From contig JAEACG010000001.1 of NCBI GenBank assembly GCA_016401345.1, forward strand, positions 1,426,001-1,490,000: a stretch of 64,000 nt of DNA. The letters are read 5' to 3'. The notes under the pieces were generated by a model. That model did not search any database. It was not told the DNA's origin and saw nothing but the letters and a program-made list of their open reading frames with translations. Every line of letters begins with the position of its first letter. Positions within the stretch are counted from its first letter, which is position 1. A program made the translations under genes and the position numbers. Below are positions 1 through 8,572 of the stretch, one piece after another. Origin of the DNA: Fictibacillus nanhaiensis. Its GTDB lineage: Bacteria > Bacillota > Bacilli > Bacillales > Fictibacillaceae.

Positions 1-390
1 GAAGAAAAAAAGAACAAGCTTGAAGTACCATTAGGGGATACTGTTGTACAACTGGAAGTAAATGGGTATAAAATACATCTAAAAGAGCCTGTTCGAAGAG
101 AGCTCAAATACACAATAGAAGTTAAAGCAAAAGCAACAATTGATGAAAATTTAGATATTGTTCCTCGTAAAGAACTTGAAAAGAAAATCATCCAAAAAAT
201 GAAGAAGGATATTAAGCAGACTTATTTAAATGGACTTTCCATAGACAGTGACATTTATAATTTAACCCGTTCTACTTATCGAAAGTCACCGTCTTTAGTT
301 AAAAAGTATGCTTTGCAGAACGACTCTTTGGATTCAGTCAAAGTGAAAGTTCAAATCGTTCATGCAGGAAGTCAGAAGTATAAAGACTAA
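1..390 (+). CDS. Ger(x)C-type spore germination protein, C-terminal part
   Basis: The frame is open from the first base of the window to the TAA at 388-390, so the 5' end lies outside. About 129 residues are visible. They have the pattern of the C-terminal domain of Ger(x)C lipoproteins: a run of beta strands, then a lysine-rich helix (LEKKIIQKMKKDIKQTY), then a closing strand of the type VKVKVQIVHAGS. Ger(x)C proteins are the C subunits of GerA-type nutrient receptors in the spore inner membrane. An internal ATG at 199 is not the start, because the matching protein continues upstream of it. The lipobox and the partner A and B subunits would be upstream. The family call rests on general pattern only. 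Confidence 0.7.
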   Translation, partial: EEKKNKLEVPLGDTVVQLEVNGYKIHLKEPVRRELKYTIEVKAKATIDENLDIVPRKELEKKIIQKMKKDIKQTYLNGLSIDSDIYNLTRSTYRKSPSLVKKYALQNDSLDSVKVKVQIVHAGSQKYKD

Positions 391-392
391 CG

Positions 393-420
393 AAAAAACT
401 AGCACGCATGCTAGTTTTTT
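393..420. terminator. Bidirectional intrinsic terminator
   Basis: A perfect 12-bp stem (393-404 with 409-420) has a 4-nt loop, A-runs on one side and T-runs on the other. It lies between the convergent ger tail and the RsbR-like gene, whose TAG stop is inside the stem. Confidence 0.9.
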
Positions 421-1235
421 TGTTTGTTACTTTCTATCGCTTGTTTTACATTCGCAAATGTTTTTATGGATGAAAAATCAATACCTTCAGAAACCGCACT
501 AATCGCTAGCTCAGGACGCAAACCAGTCACCATTACGTTAATACCAAGTAATGCCAAAACACGGTATACATTAAAAATATGAGACGCCACTTCAGTATCA
601 ATGTCGACGATTCCTGAAAAATCCATGATCAACCGTTCAACTTGAAGTTCAGGGATTTTAGGCAGCACATGATTCATAAGATGCTCTGTTCGATCAGCGT
701 CGATGGTGCCAATCAATGGCAAAACAGCCAGTCCATTCTCTATAGGCACGACAGGTGTAGAAAGCTCACGAAGCTCTCTCTTTGTTTTCTCTAAAATCTC
801 CTCTGACTTTCGTTCAAAGGCAAGAACCGTTTCATTAATGCTTACGTCCAGCATATGATGAACACGCTTAATGATTAATACGACATCTTCCGTAGAAAGT
901 CCGAAATCAATGCTTATATTTAAAATAAAATCCGCAAACACCATTCGAGTGTCAGGATAACGGATTAATATATCAGAGATTCGATGATGCTTTGCTGCTG
1001 TTTTCTCTCCATTTTCTCGACTCCACTCCAACAGTTCTTCAGGGACAGAACCTTCTTCACAATCGATAGATTCACTTAAAAAAGATAGGAATTCGGAATA
1101 AACTTTTCTGGCCTGACTAATGTCAGTATCGCTTACTTGGAAACCAAACTGCCCAATAATATCATCAACGATTTTATTAGCTAGAAGCTCTGCATTTTCT
1201 TTTAGATAATGGGCAACCGTTAATGTTGACTTCAT
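411..1235 (-). CDS. RsbR-family stressosome protein (STAS domain)
   Basis: This 274-residue protein has an N-terminal globin-like/helical sensor region (about residues 1-155) and a C-terminal STAS domain (about 160-270). The STAS part contains LPLIGTIDADRTEHL and LIMDFSGIVDIDTEVASHI; the second includes the D-T pair where RsbR paralogues are phosphorylated by RsbT. These proteins build the cytoplasmic stressosome that controls SigB. The start at 1235 is chosen because GGAG lies 8 nt before it; a GTG three codons upstream overlaps that GGAG and is less likely. No rsbS or rsbT is adjacent, as is usual for the dispersed rsbR paralogues of Bacillus. Which paralogue it matches cannot be settled by eye. 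Confidence 0.85.
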   Translation of the reverse strand: MKSTLTVAHYLKENAELLANKIVDDIIGQFGFQVSDTDISQARKVYSEFLSFLSESIDCEEGSVPEELLEWSRENGEKTAAKHHRISDILIRYPDTRMVFADFILNISIDFGLSTEDVVLIIKRVHHMLDVSINETVLAFERKSEEILEKTKRELRELSTPVVPIENGLAVLPLIGTIDADRTEHLMNHVLPKIPELQVERLIMDFSGIVDIDTEVASHIFNVYRVLALLGINVMVTGLRPELAISAVSEGIDFSSIKTFANVKQAIESNKQKN

Positions 1236-1730
1236 CTTCTTCACTCCATATCAAGAAAAATAGTTTTATTATCATACCTTCTATGATTTTATCACTAAAA
1301 AACCAGTAAATGGCTAAACTATGAAAATAATAACAGAGACAAGTGTTGAAAGATTTTGAAGAATTTTTTCGCATTGATGGTTGTTCTTAGGGGTAGTTAT
1401 TTTCTGTTTCAGGATGTTCGCTTTTCGCGTTGCGTGCGGTGTGCACCATGAATGATAGACATTCAAGAGATTTTACTTACTCCTAAATATACAAGGCAAT
1501 ACTTCATATGTGAGCTTTCTCATCGATCATTGGCGAGATACTTATCAGTTGGTATCCATGACTTCCTCTCCAATTAAATCTTCTTCTACATCGAAAAAAA
1601 ATAAGGTAAATATAAAGAGTATGTAAACCTTATAGTGATTAGGTTGAAAAGAAAAGGAACTCATGTTATTTTTATTTCGAAAACCGATATAGATAATCGA
1701 TATTGAGATGCGAATATAGGCGGTGATTAT
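1236..1730. other. Intergenic region with a possible decayed repeat
   Basis: About 495 bases without a credible gene. Around 1400-1450 there is a short run (TTCGCTTTTCGCGTTGCG and a GC-rich stretch after it) that looks like a fragment of the interspersed repeat seen at 12.1 and 61.1 kb. Upstream of the PadR gene, around 1690-1710, the hexamer CGATAT occurs twice 13 bases apart and could be an operator. Nothing else was recognised. Confidence 0.3.
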
Positions 1731-2039
1731 ATGGAAGAGAAAACTTTACGAAAACTTTTTCTTGGTTTCATACAAATACACATTCTGCATCATGCGCTTG
1801 AACACCCAATTTATGGCGTATGGATGCTAGAAGAACTCAGAGAACACGGCTATAACATTAGCACAGGTACACTATATCCGATTCTTCACTCCATGGAAGC
1901 AGACGGACTTTTGACAAAGGAAAACAAGAACGTTGAAGGAAAAATTAGAAAGTACTACACCGCAACTGAAAAAGGACAGATCGTCTTATCTGAAGCAAGA
2001 GCAAAAGCTTATGAACTTTTTAAAGAAATAAAAGAGTAA
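1731..2039 (+). CDS. PadR-family transcriptional regulator
   Basis: A 102-residue winged-helix protein with the PadR signature: HHALEHPIYGVWMLEELREHGYNISTGTLYPILHSMEADGLLTKE followed by the RKYYTATEKG wing. The length matches the short PadR class without a large C-terminal domain. An SD (GGCGGTGATTAT) precedes the ATG. It ends 13 bases before chrA and is almost certainly co-transcribed with it, so it probably controls chromate efflux. In many Bacillales a PadR gene precedes chrA. Ligand sensing by chromate is inferred from that context only. Confidence 0.9.
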   Translation: MEEKTLRKLFLGFIQIHILHHALEHPIYGVWMLEELREHGYNISTGTLYPILHSMEADGLLTKENKNVEGKIRKYYTATEKGQIVLSEARAKAYELFKEIKE

Positions 2040-2052
2040 GAGGTGATCATAA

Positions 2053-3240
2053 ATGACACAAAATAAAAACCGACTACAAACACTCTTAGAAATACTTATC
2101 GTATCAACAAGACTTGGTTTCACTTCTTTTGGTGGTCCAATCGCACACCTAGGCTATTTTCATGAAGAATACGTTAGAAAACGCAAATGGATGGATGAAA
2201 AAGGCTACGCAGACCTTGTCGCTCTCTGTCAGTTTCTCCCTGGTCCCGCGAGTAGCCAAGTGGGAATCGGAATCGGGGTTATGCGAGGAGGCGTATTAGG
2301 AGGAATCGTATCATTTATCGGCTTTACTCTCCCTTCCGTTATCGCGCTTATCGTTTTCGCACTTATCTTGCAGGGATTAAATGTTTCTGATCTAAGCTGG
2401 ATTCACGGATTAAAGCTCGTAGCCGTTGCAGTTGTGGCACACGCCATTTTAGGAATGGCCGAAAAGCTAACACCTGACTTAAAAAGAAAAACCATCGCAT
2501 TGTTAGCACTAATTGGAACGCTATTGTGGCAGACTGCGTTCTCTCAAGTAGGTGTAATCCTGCTTGCAGGCACATTAGGTTTTTTATTATACAGGGACCA
2601 AACAGATAACGATGAAACAAAATATGAATTTCCTATCTCAAAAAAGTTTGCTGTTATCTGTTTGAGTTTGTTCTTTGCGTTACTTCTTCTGTTGCCGCTC
2701 TTAAGAGATGCGACTTCTAACAGCTGGATCGCTATCTTTGACAGCTTCTATCGTTCTGGATCACTGGTATTCGGAGGCGGCCATGTGGTTCTTCCGTTAC
2801 TTGAGCGAGAGTTCGTACCATCTGGTTGGATCAGTGAAGAAGCATTTTTGGCTGGTTATGGAGCAGCACAAGCCGTACCTGGACCTCTTTTTACGTTTGC
2901 AGCCTATATTGGAGCAGTGATGAATGGATGGCAAGGTGGATTACTTGCCACTGTCGCAATCTTCTTACCTGCTTTTCTGTTAATCTTAGGTTCTCTTCCC
3001 TTCTGGAACATGCTTAGACAGAATGCTAAGATCAAAGGTGCACTAATGGGCGTTAATGCTGCAGTTGTTGGAATTTTAATCTCCGCCTTCTATCAGCCTA
3101 TTTGGACAACGACGATTCTTAAACCAATTGACTTTGCATTTGCAGCCGTACTGTTCAGCATGTTGGTATATTGGAAACTGCCTCCATGGGTGGTCGTTGT
3201 AACTGGTGCAATTGGTGGTTTGTTGATGTCATTCTTATAA
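2053..3240 (+). CDS. chrA: Chromate transporter ChrA
   Basis: A 395-residue polytopic membrane protein of the long-chain CHR family, made of two homologous halves. The first half begins RLGFTSFGGPIAHLGYFHEEYV; the second has FYRSGSLVFGGGHVVLPLLEREFV and GYGAAQAVPGPLFTFAAYIGA. These are the two conserved CHR repeats. It exports chromate across the cytoplasmic membrane. The SD is AAGAGGTGATCATAA before the ATG. It forms an operon with the PadR regulator and is followed by an intrinsic terminator. Confidence 0.92.
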   Translation: MTQNKNRLQTLLEILIVSTRLGFTSFGGPIAHLGYFHEEYVRKRKWMDEKGYADLVALCQFLPGPASSQVGIGIGVMRGGVLGGIVSFIGFTLPSVIALIVFALILQGLNVSDLSWIHGLKLVAVAVVAHAILGMAEKLTPDLKRKTIALLALIGTLLWQTAFSQVGVILLAGTLGFLLYRDQTDNDETKYEFPISKKFAVICLSLFFALLLLLPLLRDATSNSWIAIFDSFYRSGSLVFGGGHVVLPLLEREFVPSGWISEEAFLAGYGAAQAVPGPLFTFAAYIGAVMNGWQGGLLATVAIFLPAFLLILGSLPFWNMLRQNAKIKGALMGVNAAVVGILISAFYQPIWTTTILKPIDFAFAAVLFSMLVYWKLPPWVVVVTGAIGGLLMSFL

Positions 3241-3272
3241 AATGAATTAAACGTTTGTTTAAATTTCTAAAA

Positions 3273-3316
3273 AGAAACTGCTTGAGTTCTTATTGAATTC
3301 AGCAGTTTTTTCTCTT
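3273..3316 (+). terminator. Intrinsic terminator after chrA
   Basis: AAACTGCT...AGCAGTTT with an inner GAGTTC/GAATTC pairing, followed by a T-run (TTTTTTCTCTTTT). Confidence 0.8.
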
Positions 3317-3430
3317 TTAATTAACAATCTCTTCACAACTTCTACATAAGTGTCTTTTATGCTAGTCATATGTTCATAAAGTTCTTAGGAAGAAGAATAC
3401 TAACACTAGCCCATAAAGGAGGTTTTATTA

Positions 3431-3991
3431 ATGGTAAAAAATAAGCTATTTATTACAATGTTGCTCTCTTTCTCACTCGTTCTTTCAGCATGTGGAAAAG
3501 ATGAGCCAACAAAAAAGAATGAAGAAAGTCAAGATCATGCAGATCATGGAGAGATGAACCATTCAAGTTCTGGTGAAGTTCCTGAAGGACTTAAGGAGGA
3601 AGCAAATCCAACATATGAAGTAGGAAGTAAAGCGGTTATAAAAGCAGATCATATGAAAGGTATGAACGATGCAGAAGCAACAATCGTTGGTGCATATGAT
3701 ACAACCGTATATACCGTAAGTTACACACCTACAACAGGTGGAAAAAAAGTAGAGGATCACAAGTGGGTCATACACGAAGAGATAAAAGATGCAGGTGATA
3801 AACCGCTAACTTCAGGAAAAGAAGTTACTCTTGAGGCAGATCATATGAAAGGTATGAAAGGCGCAAAAGCTACAATTGATTCTGCTGAACAAACGACCGT
3901 CTATATGGTCGACTATACGCCTACAACGGGAGGAGAACGCATTATAAACCACAAATGGGTGACAGAAAGCGAGCTATCTAAGGACAAATAA
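3431..3991 (+). CDS. ydhK: YdhK-like lipoprotein with two DUF1541 repeats
   Basis: A 186-residue lipoprotein. The signal peptide ends in a lipobox, LVLSAC, with the lipidated Cys at about residue 21. A His/Asp/Met-rich linker follows (DHADHGEMNHSSS), then two tandem DUF1541 repeats, each with DHMKGM..A.AT and a YTPTTGG...HKWV end. That is the architecture of B. subtilis YdhK. The His/Met-rich segment suggests metal (copper-like) contact, but this is inference. The SD is AAAGGAGG. The two-component genes just downstream are on the opposite strand and converge on it. Confidence 0.85.
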   Translation: MVKNKLFITMLLSFSLVLSACGKDEPTKKNEESQDHADHGEMNHSSSGEVPEGLKEEANPTYEVGSKAVIKADHMKGMNDAEATIVGAYDTTVYTVSYTPTTGGKKVEDHKWVIHEEIKDAGDKPLTSGKEVTLEADHMKGMKGAKATIDSAEQTTVYMVDYTPTTGGERIINHKWVTESELSKDK

Positions 3992-3998
3992 TTTTTTT

Positions 3999-4112
3999 TG
4001 GGCCCTAAATTTGGATTTATGGGCCTTAGAAATATTTTATAGACCCTTAATCTGCAGTTATAGGCCCGAAATCTCCATTTATAGTCCTTCAAATAAGTTT
4101 ATAGGCTTTTCG
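3999..4112. repeat. Degenerate ~21-bp tandem repeat
   Basis: About five and a half units of roughly 20-22 bases follow the pattern (TTATA)GGCCCT-AAAT..., for example TTATGGGCCTTAGAAATATT, TTATAGACCCTTAATCTGC, TTATAGGCCCGAAATCTCC and TTATAGTCCTTCAAATAAG. It sits between the YdhK gene and the terminator of the histidine kinase gene. No coding function is seen. Confidence 0.6.
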
Positions 4113-4135
4113 ACAAATGCACACATGAATATCAA

Positions 4136-4170
4136 AAGAAGCCAGCTTCCAAAATCACGCCGGCTTCTTT
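4136..4170 (-). terminator. Intrinsic terminator of the two-component operon
   Basis: AAGAAGCCAGC pairs with GCCGGCTTCTT across a 12-nt loop; the T-run lies downstream on the minus strand. It overlaps the TAA of the kinase gene. Confidence 0.75.
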
Positions 4171-5239
4171 ACCTATTAAAACTCATTTTCACCTCAGTGC
4201 CCTGCTTATACTCCCCATTTACCCAAATCTGTCCTTCGTGAGCTTCAACAATTCTTTTTACAATCGTCAAACCGATCCCGCTGCCACCATGTTCTCTGTT
4301 CCTTGATTTTTCTCCTCGATAGAAGCGTTCAAACACGTGTTTACTTTCTTCTTCTGGAATGCCGATTCCCGTATCTCGTATGGATATCAATACTGATTCG
4401 GTATCAACATGGGTCACAACCGTAACTTCTCCCCCTCTAGGTGTGTACCTTAACGCATTGCTGAACAGGTTCATAAACACTTGAGACATTCGTTTGGCAT
4501 CCATATTTATTTCAATATCACTATCCAATTCACTTCGAAGTAATATTCCGTTCTGTACAAATGCTCCTGATACTGCATTCACACTTTTTATGAGGATATG
4601 GTTTAATTGTTGTGGTTTCTTGTTTAGTGAGAACTCAGGTGCCTCCATGGCTGTTAAATATTCAAGATCTTGTACGATTGTAATCAGTCGATCGATTTCA
4701 CCTGTCAATGACTGTATACGGGCTGTAGTTGGCTCGAAAACCCCATCTTCAAAAGCCTCTAAATGACTTTTAATCGTCGCTAATGGGGTTCTGAGCTCAT
4801 GAGCAATATCTGAAGTCATATTTTTACGGTAATTTTCCTGTAATTGTAGTTTAGCGGCAAGCTGATTTAGAGAGTTACCCAGGTCATTGAGCTCATCATC
4901 TCCAAGTGACTTCACTCTGACTTGAAGCTCTCCCTTAGCCATCTTTTCTGCCGCTTTTCTCATCTCTACCATAGGTCTTGATAAGTTCTTAGCCACAAAA
5001 TAACTAATGATACAAACTAATAGAATAGCGCCAATCGACGTCCAAAGAACAGAACTTAACAAAGCCTTTTCAAAGTGATGTGTTAAAGGCTCTATACTTT
5101 GAAATTCAGGTACATCTTTTTGAAACATCGTAAAGTGATAATGAACTTCATACATGATGATAAGACCTGCAATGATGAGAATGGATGACGCAGCCAAAAT
5201 AAAAATGAGTGTCAGCCTTGCATGCAGACCTTTAAACAT
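4169..5239 (-). CDS. Membrane sensor histidine kinase
   Basis: A 356-residue kinase with one TM near residues 10-30, a short extracytoplasmic loop, a second TM at about 62-82, HAMP (83-135), HisKA with His147 in SDIAHELRTPLATIKS, and HATPase_c with the N box (NLFSNALRYTP), DTGIGIPEE and GGSGIGLTIVKRI. The short loop (about 30 residues) leaves little sensor domain, so it may sense within the membrane. The start overlaps the last 8 bases of the response regulator gene, so the two are translationally coupled. The target is not known; the convergent YdhK-like lipoprotein is a neighbour worth testing. Confidence 0.93.
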   Translation of the reverse strand: MFKGLHARLTLIFILAASSILIIAGLIIMYEVHYHFTMFQKDVPEFQSIEPLTHHFEKALLSSVLWTSIGAILLVCIISYFVAKNLSRPMVEMRKAAEKMAKGELQVRVKSLGDDELNDLGNSLNQLAAKLQLQENYRKNMTSDIAHELRTPLATIKSHLEAFEDGVFEPTTARIQSLTGEIDRLITIVQDLEYLTAMEAPEFSLNKKPQQLNHILIKSVNAVSGAFVQNGILLRSELDSDIEINMDAKRMSQVFMNLFSNALRYTPRGGEVTVVTHVDTESVLISIRDTGIGIPEEESKHVFERFYRGEKSRNREHGGSGIGLTIVKRIVEAHEGQIWVNGEYKQGTEVKMSFNR

Positions 5240-5927
5240 GGCTGCCTCCAGTAAACTTATATCCTACCCCAAACACTGTAACGATATAGCGTGGGTTCTT
5301 AGGATCAGTCTCTAGTTTAGACCTTAAGTTTTTTACGTGTTGATCGATAGTCCTGGTGTCACCTTCATAATCGAATCCTAAAATCTTCTCCACTAATTCA
5401 TCTCTTGAAAAAACACGATTTGGGTGCCTGCCAAATGTCAGCAGTAGCTTAAGCTCAATTGGTGTAAGGTTGACAAGGTTTCCGTGTATGTATACTTCTT
5501 GTTTACGAGCATCGACTTTAAGTTCTCCTTCGTTATAGGTAATATGCTCAGCCAACAAGCCCTCATCTCCTGATCGGCGTAAAATCGTTTTAACTCGTTG
5601 AACAAGTTCACGCGGACTAAAAGGTTTCACCATATAATCATCAGCGCCGATGGCTAATCCGTTGATGCGATCTTCCTCACTCACCTTTGCAGTCAGCATT
5701 AATATCGGTAACGAATGTGTTTGCCTAATTCTCTGACAGAGTGCTTCCCCACTCATATCTGGTAACATAAGGTCAAGAATTACGAAATCTATAGAGTAAT
5801 TGATCAGATAATTAATAGCTTCCTTAGCAGTAAGAGCTTCTAGCGTATTGTGCCCTTCCTTCTTCAAATAAGAAGAAACAACTTCCAATAGCTTTGGTTC
5901 ATCCTCCACGATCAAAATGGTTTTCAC
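5232..5927 (-). CDS. OmpR/PhoB-family response regulator
   Basis: A 231-residue regulator: receiver domain (1-115) with the phospho-acceptor Asp52 in FVILDLMLPDMSGE, the acidic pair ED at 8-9 and Lys in YMVKPFSPRELVQR, then a winged-helix DNA-binding domain (about 130-228) ending in the RYIVTVFGVGYKF wing. It is the first gene of the operon with the histidine kinase. The SD is GGAGTAATCGTG before the ATG. Confidence 0.95.
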   Translation of the reverse strand: MKTILIVEDEPKLLEVVSSYLKKEGHNTLEALTAKEAINYLINYSIDFVILDLMLPDMSGEALCQRIRQTHSLPILMLTAKVSEEDRINGLAIGADDYMVKPFSPRELVQRVKTILRRSGDEGLLAEHITYNEGELKVDARKQEVYIHGNLVNLTPIELKLLLTFGRHPNRVFSRDELVEKILGFDYEGDTRTIDQHVKNLRSKLETDPKNPRYIVTVFGVGYKFTGGSHV

Positions 5928-6099
5928 GATTACTCCTCCAAAACTTAGATTACTTTTATTATAACGAAGTATGTACGATTAAATAAAAATTGAACTGCCC
6001 TAGAACATTAGCAGTTCATCTTAACTCTTTAAACTAGCCTAGCATTTCGGCTTACTCTACAGACCAACCTCATCAATCCTCTATGTGCTACAGGGAATA

Positions 6100-6198
6100 A
6101 CGTGAAAAAAACGTCCATCGTTCTTCGCATCGGCATGGGGCATATGATAACCTTATTTTTGCTCCACCTGTCACAATCGCAACTCTCCGCTTTCCCAT
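6100..6198 (-). pseudogene. Remnant of a short-chain dehydrogenase start
   Basis: From an ATG at 6198 with a good SD (AGGTGG), the minus strand reads MGKRRVAIVTGGAKIR, which matches the first strand and nucleotide-binding loop of SDR enzymes (VAIVTGGAxGIG). The Rossmann motif is broken after GGAK and the frame loses similarity. It looks like the 5' scrap of a deleted SDR gene downstream of the SGNH/TetR operon. Confidence 0.45.
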
Positions 6199-6236
6199 CA
6201 AATCAACCACCTCTTGTATTAAATAGTCTATAATCC

Positions 6237-6932
6237 TTAAAGTATAGCGTTCTTATTGGTAGATCGATGTTGATCGATAATCGCTGCATATTCATCTGCA
6301 ACAATTTGAGCGCCTTTACTGTTCAAATGAATGCCATCTAATGTGAGATGCAACCCACGTTTCTTTGACAACTGATCGATTCTTGATGGTTTTTTATAAA
6401 AAAGAACATCTTTCATAACGGTTAATACTTTTGTACTGATATAGTCGGAACTCTTTATGGAAGAGAGGTGTTGTTCAAAAACAGTCTGTAGATTAAGTGT
6501 GGAAACATTTCTATGTTTGTGAGCGATGGATGTGATGAGGGTACATAATTGTTTAATCTCTTGATTCGAGACATTATTCAGGTCCTCACCAACTATTGCT
6601 GGGGTAACCGTAATTACAACTTTTGAGGAAGACAAGACACACTCTAAAACTTTTTGATAATACGCTTTAAACTCTTCATGATCTTTTGCAACAGGCTGGG
6701 CTTGAACACTTAGTAATTTTGAATAGACATCATTAACACCGATCCAAAGGAAAGCAAGATCAAAGGTTTCTAATTTCTTTTTTGTTAGACGGCTATGCAA
6801 GCTTTTAACAGACTCCCCTGGTTTGCCGAGGTTCACAAACGTCATGTGTGGATATTGATTCTGTAAGAGTTTTAAAAAAGAAACACCAGGTCTTCCTTCT
6901 GTCAGACTGTCACCGATTAATCCGATTCTCAT
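6237..6932 (-). CDS. SGNH/GDSL-family esterase
   Basis: A 231-residue hydrolase with the four SGNH blocks: GDSLTEG (catalytic Ser9), LGKPGESV (Gly), WIGVNDVYS (Asn) and DGIHLNSKGA (Asp and His). There is no signal peptide, so it probably acts in the cytoplasm on small esters or acyl groups; the substrate is unknown. It lies 12 bases downstream of the TetR gene and is probably repressed by it. The SD is AGGAAATGGT. Confidence 0.87.
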   Translation of the reverse strand: MRIGLIGDSLTEGRPGVSFLKLLQNQYPHMTFVNLGKPGESVKSLHSRLTKKKLETFDLAFLWIGVNDVYSKLLSVQAQPVAKDHEEFKAYYQKVLECVLSSSKVVITVTPAIVGEDLNNVSNQEIKQLCTLITSIAHKHRNVSTLNLQTVFEQHLSSIKSSDYISTKVLTVMKDVLFYKKPSRIDQLSKKRGLHLTLDGIHLNSKGAQIVADEYAAIIDQHRSTNKNAIL

Positions 6933-6944
6933 ACCATTTCCTCC

Positions 6945-7532
6945 CTATTTTTGAATGGACTCTAAAAATATACGTACAGCATTCTTAAAAAGCGGCTCTA
7001 AGCTGTGAAGTTCTTGAGTATTTGTAAGCTGACAAAGTCCACCAAGCCATGTGCCGATCAACACCGTCCATTCTTCCACGTTGCCTTTCTTAAATTCGCC
7101 TTCTTCTATCCCTTGAACGAGTATGGCACGATAGGCACCCATGGGAATGACCGCTAATTCATACAGCTGCTTAATGGATTCTGGACTAGATTCAGGATTG
7201 GAAGCAAGTTCCTGTCCCCCTTTTAAGAGAGGAGTTTGGTAATTATAAAGAACATGCATAGCCATTCCATAAAGCTTATCGGATGCACAAGTAAATTCAG
7301 GTTCTTTATTCATCCACTTCAAATACCATTCCTTCATCGTTCGTTGAGCTAATAATACAAACAACTTTTCTTTATTCTCAAAATGATAATAAATGTGTCC
7401 TTTGCTATATCCAGAAGCTTTTGAGATATCGGAAACTGATGTTTGTGTGTACCCTTTTTGTGAAAAAAGTAAAAAGGCTTTTTCCATGATTTCTAGTTTT
7501 GCTGATTCACTGTTGTATCTTCTTTTGCTCAA
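6945..7532 (-). CDS. TetR/AcrR-family transcriptional regulator
   Basis: A 195-residue repressor with an N-terminal HTH (YTQTSVSDISKASGYSKGHIYYHFENKEKLF) and an all-helical ligand-binding C-terminal domain. It is the first gene of an operon with the SGNH hydrolase. A small dyad just upstream is a candidate autoregulatory operator. The ligand is unknown. Confidence 0.92.
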   Translation of the reverse strand: MSKRRYNSESAKLEIMEKAFLLFSQKGYTQTSVSDISKASGYSKGHIYYHFENKEKLFVLLAQRTMKEWYLKWMNKEPEFTCASDKLYGMAMHVLYNYQTPLLKGGQELASNPESSPESIKQLYELAVIPMGAYRAILVQGIEEGEFKKGNVEEWTVLIGTWLGGLCQLTNTQELHSLEPLFKNAVRIFLESIQK

Positions 7533-7556
7533 TGATTTATTTCCTTCCTTTAATTT

Positions 7557-7568
7557 GAACGGGCGTTC
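7557..7568. promoter_or_regulatory. Candidate TetR operator
   Basis: GAACG-GG-CGTTC is a perfect 5+2+5 inverted repeat, 25 bases upstream of the TetR start. TetR-family repressors usually bind such a site in their own promoter. Confidence 0.4.
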
Positions 7569-7750
7569 TAATTTTATTATACATATTTTAACAGATAATG
7601 AAATGCATTTTCTTACACATTCACAAAATTGTAAATATTAACAAAAAAACACCCCAAAGGAGTGTGTTTGCCAAATATGTACTATTAAAATCTCCATCTG
7701 TAACCTTCTTTTCCATTTTACATATTACATGTATAAGGGGGGAGATCACT

Positions 7751-8572
7751 TTGCTTTCAAACGATCGATATCGTACAGTCTATCATGGTACTACATTATT
7801 TGCTGCTAAGCTTATCCAACAAAACGGTATCTGGTTAGAAGCACAAAGATTGAGAACTGATTTTGGCCAAGGCTTTTACGTAACTTTCAGTAGAGAACAG
7901 GCTAAATCCTGGTCTTATTTTAGAGCAAAGAACAAGCAGCTTTCACCCCATATACTAAATTTATTAAACCTCACTGAGTCAGATTATCTAAACCACCCTG
8001 ATACAAAGATTCCAGCTTATTTAGCATTCTCAGTGGATTTACATGCCCTGCGAAGATTACAGGGCAGGATTTTTCCTTTGCCACACGAGGTGAAATGGCA
8101 ATTAAATAAGGATGCTTGGAAAGACTTTGTAAAAACGTCCCGTAAAGGAATTAAGCATGGTTACGACTTTGTATATGGTCCTGTTTGGAGTGGACATTTT
8201 AACAGTACAGGTGAAATAAAAGCATCTCCATTTAAAGAACAACTTTCGTTTCATAACAATAGAGCTCTACATTGTTTATCGAGTCCGATGATTATCAAGC
8301 TCCCACCAAAAAAGTGGATGAACAGTTCAGAATTTAAAAATCACGATCAAGAAGCTTTTATATCAGAAATCGGTAAAAACCTTATGATCATAAGTACAAT
8401 GAAAGAGAAACAAGCCTATCCCTTCATAAAAAAGTATTTGATAACTCATTCATTCTCAGATCTTCATTCCCATGAAACAGCACTTTACTGGGCATTCTCT
8501 ATCTTCTATCAATCCCAAAGGATATGGATTGACGAATTCGAACGCTGTCTCGATTCCATCATTCAACTCTAA
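7751..8572 (+). CDS. DUF3990-type ADP-ribosyltransferase-fold protein
   Basis: Read from a TTG at 7751, chosen because GGGGGGAG lies 6 nt upstream; a longer open frame to 7598 has no SD. The 273 residues begin LSNDRYRTVYHGTTLFAAKLI and continue with GIWLEAQRLRTDFGQGFYVT. The YHGTT...DFGxGFY pattern is that of DUF3990 proteins, which have an ART-like fold. NAD-dependent modification of a target is the family expectation; no catalytic Glu could be placed by eye. The C-terminal half is not recognised. The gene ends 14 bases inside the 3' end of the convergent zeta-toxin gene. No antitoxin was recognised. Confidence 0.65.
   Translation: MLSNDRYRTVYHGTTLFAAKLIQQNGIWLEAQRLRTDFGQGFYVTFSREQAKSWSYFRAKNKQLSPHILNLLNLTESDYLNHPDTKIPAYLAFSVDLHALRRLQGRIFPLPHEVKWQLNKDAWKDFVKTSRKGIKHGYDFVYGPVWSGHFNSTGEIKASPFKEQLSFHNNRALHCLSSPMIIKLPPKKWMNSSEFKNHDQEAFISEIGKNLMIISTMKEKQAYPFIKKYLITHSFSDLHSHETALYWAFSIFYQSQRIWIDEFERCLDSIIQL

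Noticed and set aside
4011-4241. 76-codon frame on the plus strand
   Set aside because: Covers the tandem repeat and the antisense of the kinase gene; no SD.
7598-7750. Longer N-terminus for the DUF3990 protein
   Set aside because: The extra 51 codons have no SD and no protein-like pattern; a strong SD precedes the TTG at 7751.
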